Below are positions 58,151-64,000 of a stretch of DNA of 64,000 nucleotides, piece by piece (position 1 is the first letter of the stretch; each line of letters starts with the position of its first letter). The notes under the pieces are model-generated. The model saw only the letters and a program-made list of their open reading frames with translations, searched no databases and was not told the DNA's origin. Source of the stretch: Cristatella mucedo. Lineage: Eukaryota > Bryozoa > Phylactolaemata > Cristatellidae. The position numbers and the translations under genes are program-made. The stretch lies in contig WPIO01000009.1 in NCBI GenBank assembly GCA_009760855.2, positions 3,095,001 to 3,159,000 of the forward strand, read 5' to 3'.

Positions 58151-58734
58151 TGTCCGACTTCATGTCGCTCCTTGCTTCTGCACTCGGTAGCCTTAATTTA
58201 TTTGTGTGCGGTGAAACCTCTGGTATGTTGCCAGAAGTCTGCGACGGCTCATCGAACCGTTGCGACCAAGGCCGGAGGTTCACAGTCACCAAGTTCGCCG
58301 GAAGACCAATAGGTAGGAGGCTGGCACGACACGAAGGTCACCGGGGCCGACCTAATGGACCGTGCTGTTGCCTTGCCAGCCGCGGTACACCTCCGGCCTT
58401 CCTACCACGAGCGGCAGTCAGTGCACTACAGAATTTAGGGCTTCAGTGCTCATCTTGATGGTGTCAGCAGTGGTGTGCTAGCGGCAGCGGCCGTAGGTTC
58501 GCGGTTGGTATGAAAAAAAGGAACATTCCCTCTGGAGAAACTCCTTTAAGCTGCGAGTCGAAGGAGTGCCTCGCGATCAGCTTCTAGCACCGCTTTTGGG
58601 CCCGGCCATCCCTCGTCGGAAGCCCAGTAGCTATTCGGAAAAGCTAACAGGTTTCCTAGTAGGCGCCACAAAATACCTGATCTGTTCTCTGAAATGGTAG
58701 GGGAGTGCTCGCAATGGCTGCTGCTCTAATAACA

Positions 58735-58835
58735 ATAAAATAGTATTAATAGTAGTACATTTACATCGTGTCCTCGGGGAATTTAATCGCTCTCTAGATA
58801 GTTTACATTTGTAGCAAAGAAAGCATGATAGAATG
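58735..58835 (-). mobile_element. LINE-family 3' tail
   Basis: AATAACAATAAAATAGTATT, then TCGGGGAATTTAATCGCTCT-CTAGATAGTTTACATTTG and GAAAGCATGATAGAATGGTC. Confidence 0.7.
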
Positions 58836-58925
58836 GTCAATGGTAGCATGCTCAATGTTAATGTGCGTTAATGGTAGCATGTTAATGGTAGCATGCTCAA
58901 TGGTAGCATGCTCAATGTCAATGGT
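58835..58925. repeat. Short minisatellite
   Basis: Five or so imperfect repeats of an ATGGTAGCATGCTCA-type unit at the edge of the LINE 3' UTR. Confidence 0.75.
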
Positions 58926-58929
58926 GTAG

Positions 58930-59205
58930 TGTGCGCCTGCGGCTTCTGCTGTTGTAATTAGCGAAGCGCCTTGACACTAATGTACATGCCTCACCTGTGG
59001 CCAATAGTTAAGCCATTGACGAAGCGCAGCGTCAGGCCACTAATACATGTTATATTTTGTGTCATCTGCTGCGATTGATCGCGCTCTCATATAGGTGCTT
59101 GTGAGAGTAATACAGGAGAGTCTCGTTTACCGCGCACGTGCGCCTGCTGTGTCTCCGCGAGACTCCCACAAGAACAGCCGCCGCCGGAGCCACAGTCATA
59201 CAACA
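58930..59205. repeat. LTR-like direct repeat, copy 2
   Basis: Same orientation and block order as 57840-58150, about 1.1 kb away. The best-conserved part is 59120-59200. Confidence 0.5.
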
Positions 59206-60036
59206 ACGGCTCGAAGTAATATATTCAGGGTCAGCATGAAAATATGGTTAGTGGCTGCATGCGCAGTGTCAGCACGCATAAGCACACAAAGGACGGATCG
59301 CATTGACACACGAAATGCTGCTATAAATAGATGCATTTGTAGTTTCTTTTTACATGTTTTCAAGTCGGCGGATGGTTTTAATAACCAACGCCGCAGGTAA
59401 TAAAACAGTAGGAGGAGATCATTTCTGAAATCTGCGTACGAAATTCATATACAGCTGATGGCATTATCAATATATTCACACCCAGAGAATAAGCTAGTAT
59501 GGCTACTTGAACGGCCCTCTAAGAAAGTGTGCATTCTAAATCTGTCAAATTACAATGGCATTTGAGAATGTAAGCGATTTAAGAAACACGTGCCCTAATA
59601 TATCATTTAAGTCATATTAAAGGTCAGTTTAAAGTGCTTGTTAGAATTTATACTTTAGGCTTCATGCTGTGCAAATGGGATACGCTATGGCCAGTACTGA
59701 ACACTTGTGCCTCTCCGCCGCTTATGGGCATTCTTGTGAGCTGTCCGGTACTGGTCCTGTCAGCACTCGTGTGTTTATCGGCGTTTTTCTAGTATTTTTC
59801 AGTCATCGGCAAGTGCTAGCAAGCACTGTGTGCATTTCTGCGGCAAAGGACTGTGGTTTAGGAGCTGCTACAGCACGTTCGTAGAAAGGTGGAAAGGCTG
59901 GGCCACTTTCTCGAAAAGGTTTTTCTTTGCCATTTAGCACAATATTGTACAAATGCAATAATTTTATCCAATTTTTTTTATAAATCTGCTTTGAAAAATA
60001 AGGTAGTTCGTGCTTGGGTTATTTCCGTCTTACTGA
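59206..60036. other. Upstream of PSMB4, nothing recognised
   Basis: About 830 bp, partly LINE 3' UTR-like at 59235-59300 (GTGGCTGCATGCGCAGTGTC; AGCACACAAAGGACGGATCG). A scrap of the LINE tail (TTTATCAAGTGCATTATTAT) ends at 60057, only 75 bp before the PSMB4 start. Confidence 0.5.
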
Positions 60037-60131
60037 TTTTATCAAGTGCATTATTATTCTGAGTATGTCACCGGCAAGGGTTGCCGGAAGTGTTTTATTC
60101 CCTCCGGATAGTGGAGTATCGCTGAGCTATC

Positions 60132-60784
60132 ATGGCGGGCATGACGAACGATAGTGAAGCGTTCTGGAGGAATGGGCCTGCTCCAGGCAGCTTCTACAAC
60201 TTCCCGGGCTCTGCGAAGTCTGCGAAGTCTGTGCACACTAAAGATGCGAAGGCGCATACTCTGTTAGTATATTCGTGATTCCATAAGAGTGGCGCTGATG
60301 TTTGTGTGTTCGCCGCCTTTCGTCTCGTAGCTGTACACTGCCCTTCTTTCCTAGGTCGCCTATGGTGACTGGTACGTCGGTACTTGGCGTTAAATTTGAA
60401 GGCGGCGTGATGCTTGCAGCTGATATGCTGGGCTCGTATGGGTCGCTTGCCAAGCTCCGCAACTGCCAGCGGCTCTCGAGGGTAAATCCCACCACCGTCT
60501 TGGGTGCAAGCGGTGACTTCGCCGATTTTCAGTTTATTCAGTCCCTCGTCGAGCAGCGAGTGTAAGTATGACACCAGAATTGTTTCTTACAGCAGAGTAT
60601 CTGATTTGTCATCGCATTTGATACCTCCTTAACGTAGTTTTAATGAATTAACGCGACGATGGTGACGATGTGTCTTCAGCGCCGGCGCCGCTGTCAAAAC
60701 GGTGTCTCGTTTGGCAGTGTATCGTTATCGGTTGCGTCGAGCGCGAATCTTGAGAATGGCATTATAGCAGCCTAGTGAAAGAGT

Positions 60785-60827
<43 letters not shown>

Positions 60828-63747
60828 CTAGAGGAATTAGCGATAGCCGAGCTCGCGATATGCATCACGAGCAGAAAAACAATGCTTCACGACGGTTTTG
60901 TGCATTCGGCTTCCACGCGACCCGATAAAACTGCTGTTCCCGAGCTAGAGTCTGTAGCTGCAATCGCCTTATTATTACCTTAGCCTGCTTTATTGGCTTG
61001 CGTTTAACCTTCGCCGGTGAACGACTCCACAACATAGCAATGGCCAAGCCGTCTGTTTATTCCAATGAATCGCATTTTATTCTTTCTGTCCCCCTACCTT
61101 GCTATTTGTCCTGCCTTCCTACCTCGCCACCCACTAAGCAATGCTTAGCAACGTTACGTGGCCACTGGCGATGTTTTGCACATCTTGTGTATTTGGCTAG
61201 AGGAAGCCGATCAATGCCTGGAAGGCATTGCTTTTTCCTAGCATTCAAGCCTTTCTCCTGCACTCTATCACGCCCATTCTCTACTCTCATTCTCCTCTGT
61301 TCTTTCATCCTCTTTCTTCCCGGTTTTCTAAATGCTTTCCTCCTTATTCTCTCAGTTCAATTTTTACTTTTCTCCTCTCTTCCTGCCTCTTTGTTTGTTG
61401 GTGTGTTTCTAAAACATGAAGGATGACTTGAGCTGATTTCTGACTTCACCCAAAAGTTGTATAGCCAGTTAGCCTGCCAGGGCAGTTATTTATTGAGCTA
61501 TGTATACTTATTATCCCACTCGACAGCCTCATACCTTCTCTTTCATGTAACGGTGTGGCACTTGACACTTCCAACCAAGATTTTCTTTCGTGCAATTCAG
61601 TAAATGCTGCTTCTGATGCTTGTATTGACCATGTTGCACGTTTATGTGTCGTATGCAATCATCGTACTTGGTTGCACCATGTTGCTGTGTGCTGAAGCTT
61701 TCATTTCTGTTGTCACGTGCTGTCACTACGACTAAAAGGTGGCTCACTACACGCTACCTGTAGCTTGTAATGTATTGGAATTTGCTAAAAAAAAAATTAT
61801 CGTACGAACCAGTGCTTGTTATCTGCCGGATTTCTGGTCGAGAAGTTTTCTTTGGTTTGACCAAAGTTACGTCTTGCCTGTTGCTTATTAGTGAGGAATT
61901 AGCTTGTTTTGCTTTTTTGTACATGGACAAGCAGCCTGTATAATATTTTTAGCATCGAAGAAAACTGCCTGGATGATGGCTTCGGTTTTTCACCGAAATC
62001 GCTGCATTCTTGGCTGACACGAGTTACTTACAACAGACGTTCACGGTTTGATCCATTGTGGAACACACTTATAGTTGGAGGCCTGGAAAATGGCACACCG
62101 TAAGCCAGCCATACTGTGTCTGTACCGGCTTTTATGCTTGTGACATTAGGTATAGGGTCAATTTTATGTAGTTATGGATAGGCAGCATGACAAGTGGCAT
62201 TTGTATGCTGTATCGTGCCTGACGGTTTCACAGAGAACTCGTTAAACCATGCTAATCTCACAGTATGCAGAGACTTAATAGAGCACCACCCCACTTTTAC
62301 CTGTGGTCTTATGGCTGACAGCATGTGCACAAACAGTGTTTTTTCTTGTGCTAGCCATAACAGATTTATTGAGACTGGGCAAGGTTGCACCCCCTTCAAA
62401 AAATGGTAGTGGGTTCTCCGTAGGCCTGGACGCATTATATTACGCAAGAGTTTAACTAGAAAAGTGCGTCTTGTGCAGCATTCACATTTGATCGTCTCTG
62501 CCATCGGGTTGGCTGTCTTCCGAATGTGTTTCGTAAGTGCTCGCACTGCTAGGTAGTTAGTGTTGAAGGATGAACCAGCCAAGTCAGATAGGAATGGTAG
62601 TGGCATCAGCAATCTTGTCCACCGATTATGTGCTATCAGTGATTCAGTTGCAGTCACGATGCCGTGTCCCAGAAAATAGCAGGTGGCACCAAAGGTCCAA
62701 GTCCGATTTACTGTTGTGCTTGCTGCTCATGCTATCGGACATTACAAGCTAAATCGACTTTTTGTGGACCATGCCTCAAAACGGCTTTCTTAGATATGAC
62801 AGCCGAACAGCGCTGGTTTTCAATGGTATGCCTTGGATGAATTTGGTTCAATTTCGCGATTGGTTGAAAATGACCGACCGTAAATTGTGTAAGACTAACT
62901 GCCCCATACTTCTCTTCTTTGATAATGAACGTTCTCATTTGAGGAATGACCTTTTGCTGTCCAATATATAGTTTCTCATGGTACCCTGGGTAACAACGCC
63001 AAAGCTGTGGCCATTTGATTCTAGTATTATTGCCTATTTTAAGTGGAGAAACCCATACTCTCCCTCCCAGCGACGAATCATACAACCTGCTGTTCTGACT
63101 CAAAATCGTTTAGCTATAACTCGTACGAATCTCAAAACCGTTAAAGACCGTGCCTTTAGTTCCTATAGCTCAAAGCCTGGAACTCACTACCGACGCACGT
63201 CACAACGTCGCCTGACATGACAACATTTAAAAAGAAGCTTAAAACGCACCTGTTTATTACAGCATTTGGTGGGTCTTTGTGATTCGTCCTTCGTGTGCAT
63301 GTACCTGCCTATAGTATGCCTACTGCTTGCGAACGTTACCACCGATCATTTGCTTATGCTTTCTATACAACATCTGTAAATGCCCAGAAAGAGATTCAGT
63401 TCTCTGAGGGTGCTATACAAATGTATTATTATTGTATACTTGTATTTGTTTATACGATCGTCAGCACGTTTGGTGGTAGTGTGCACTGCTTCGATGCTTA
63501 TCTTTTCTGTCGAAAGGACTTGCTGTGCGAGCCAAGAATGTGCAAGTAGTGCTATCCGAATACCGATACTAGTGCAAATCATGTTGTTCATTATAACTTG
63601 TGCTAAGCTATGTCATGAATCTTCTAAAGAGATCTAAACTGATAATATTTCTTGGCTGCCAATAGGTACCTTGGTTACGTTGATAAGATTGGTGTGGCGT
63701 TCGAGGCACCGGCAGTTGCCACTGGTTATGGATCATACATAGCTCTG
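60132..63747 (+). CDS. PSMB4: 20S proteasome subunit beta-7 (PSMB4), 5' part
   Basis: Four exons: 60132-60262, 60355-60561, 61953-62099, 63666-63747. Donors are GTTAGT, GTAAGT, GTAAGC and GTGAGT; phases 2, 2, 2 and 0 agree. They give 189 residues, against 264 in human PSMB4, so about 75 C-terminal residues lie beyond the window. The start gives a short N-terminal extension with [13 protein letters not shown] (human GPAPGQFYRIPS). The core then reads [82 protein letters not shown] and [20 protein letters not shown], matching human throughout. This is a non-catalytic beta subunit of the 20S core; it helps join the two half-proteasomes. Intron 1 is only 92 nt. Confidence 0.95.
60786..60826. repeat. 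(GA)n microsatellite
   Basis: About 40 bp of GA in PSMB4 intron 2. Confidence 0.95.
60827..61952. other. PSMB4 intron 2, no recognised feature
   Basis: About 1.1 kb, with a pyrimidine-rich stretch at 61250-61400. The ORF at 60998-61426 is low-complexity and not supported as a gene. Confidence 0.4.
63080..63432 (+). mobile_element. LINE 3' end in PSMB4 intron 3
   Basis: C-terminal RT traces ([34 protein letters not shown] in shifted frame; KLKTHLF), a 3' UTR with GATTCGTCCTTCGTGTGC, the hairpin AAAGAGATTCAGTTCTCTGA-GGGTGC and a short ATTATTATT end. Confidence 0.88.
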
Positions 63748-63904
63748 GTGAGTATTCGAACATTTATACCGCTTATTCTTTATTGTGTCGCCTGCCTTTT
63801 CTTTTGCATGCTCATTGGTTTTTGCTTTCTTTAAGCTTGTGCACAATGGCCGACTACTTAATCCGTATACAAAGCAAAGCGATGGTATTCAGTCATGTAA
63901 TGCT

Positions 63905-64000
63905 TTGGTCTGAGCCAAGTGGTTAGGGGCACGAATGTTGCGATCCAGATCGTGGGTTTGAGCTCTGCAGCAGGAAATCCTGTCTCAAAGCAGGAGGGTG
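63905..64000 (+). mobile_element. tRNA-like SINE head, cut by window edge
   Basis: TTGGTCTGAGCCAAGTGGTT, AGGGGCACGAATGTTGC and GATCGTGGGTTTGAGCTCTG (B-box-like). It resembles SINE heads elsewhere in the window, but the body is missing. Confidence 0.5.

Noticed and set aside
61250-61426. Hydrophobic ORF in PSMB4 intron 2
   Set aside because: A pyrimidine-rich stretch gives Phe/Leu/Ser-rich translation; there is no conservation signal.

Overview
This window is nuclear DNA from an invertebrate animal. It has spliced genes with GT-AG introns, one U12-type AT-AC intron, dense CR1/L2-like LINE fragments, tRNA-derived SINEs, DNA transposons and long microsatellites. I cannot fix the phylum from the sequence alone.

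Three conserved genes can be read with confidence. (1) A BRMS1/BRMS1L-type gene (Sds3/BRMS1 family, Sin3-HDAC corepressor) runs on the + strand from 31033 to 49838 in nine exons; its sixth intron is a textbook AT-AC intron. (2) BLOC1S6 (pallidin, BLOC-1 subunit) lies on the - strand from 55252 to 50532 in four exons, convergent with BRMS1L; stop codons are about 690 bp apart. (3) PSMB4 (20S proteasome beta-7) begins on the + strand at 60132; its first four exons are present and the gene runs off the right edge. Also present are an intact tRNA-Asn(GTT) gene (4636-4709, -), a likely first exon of a type II membrane protein in a CpG-rich island (14553-14916, +), and a pair of spliceable but unassigned - strand exons in BLOC1S6 intron 1.

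Layout: 1-14 kb is gene-poor, with LINE fragments, the tRNA and a 178-bp hAT element that looks like the SPIN (SPACE INVADERS) family. 14-15.4 kb is the GC-rich island. 17-30 kb is repeat territory, with a 2.5-kb Mutator-like element (terminal inverted repeats, 8-bp target duplication, broken transposase) that itself received a LINE tail. 31-50 kb is BRMS1L, its introns loaded with LINE copies that are mostly antisense. 50-55.3 kb is BLOC1S6. 56-60 kb is repeats, and 60-64 kb is PSMB4.

The main repeat family ends in a short conserved hairpin followed by (ATT)n. The same 3' end is carried by a tRNA-derived SINE family, which points to a LINE/SINE partnership. No CRISPR array, operon or bacterial feature is present.
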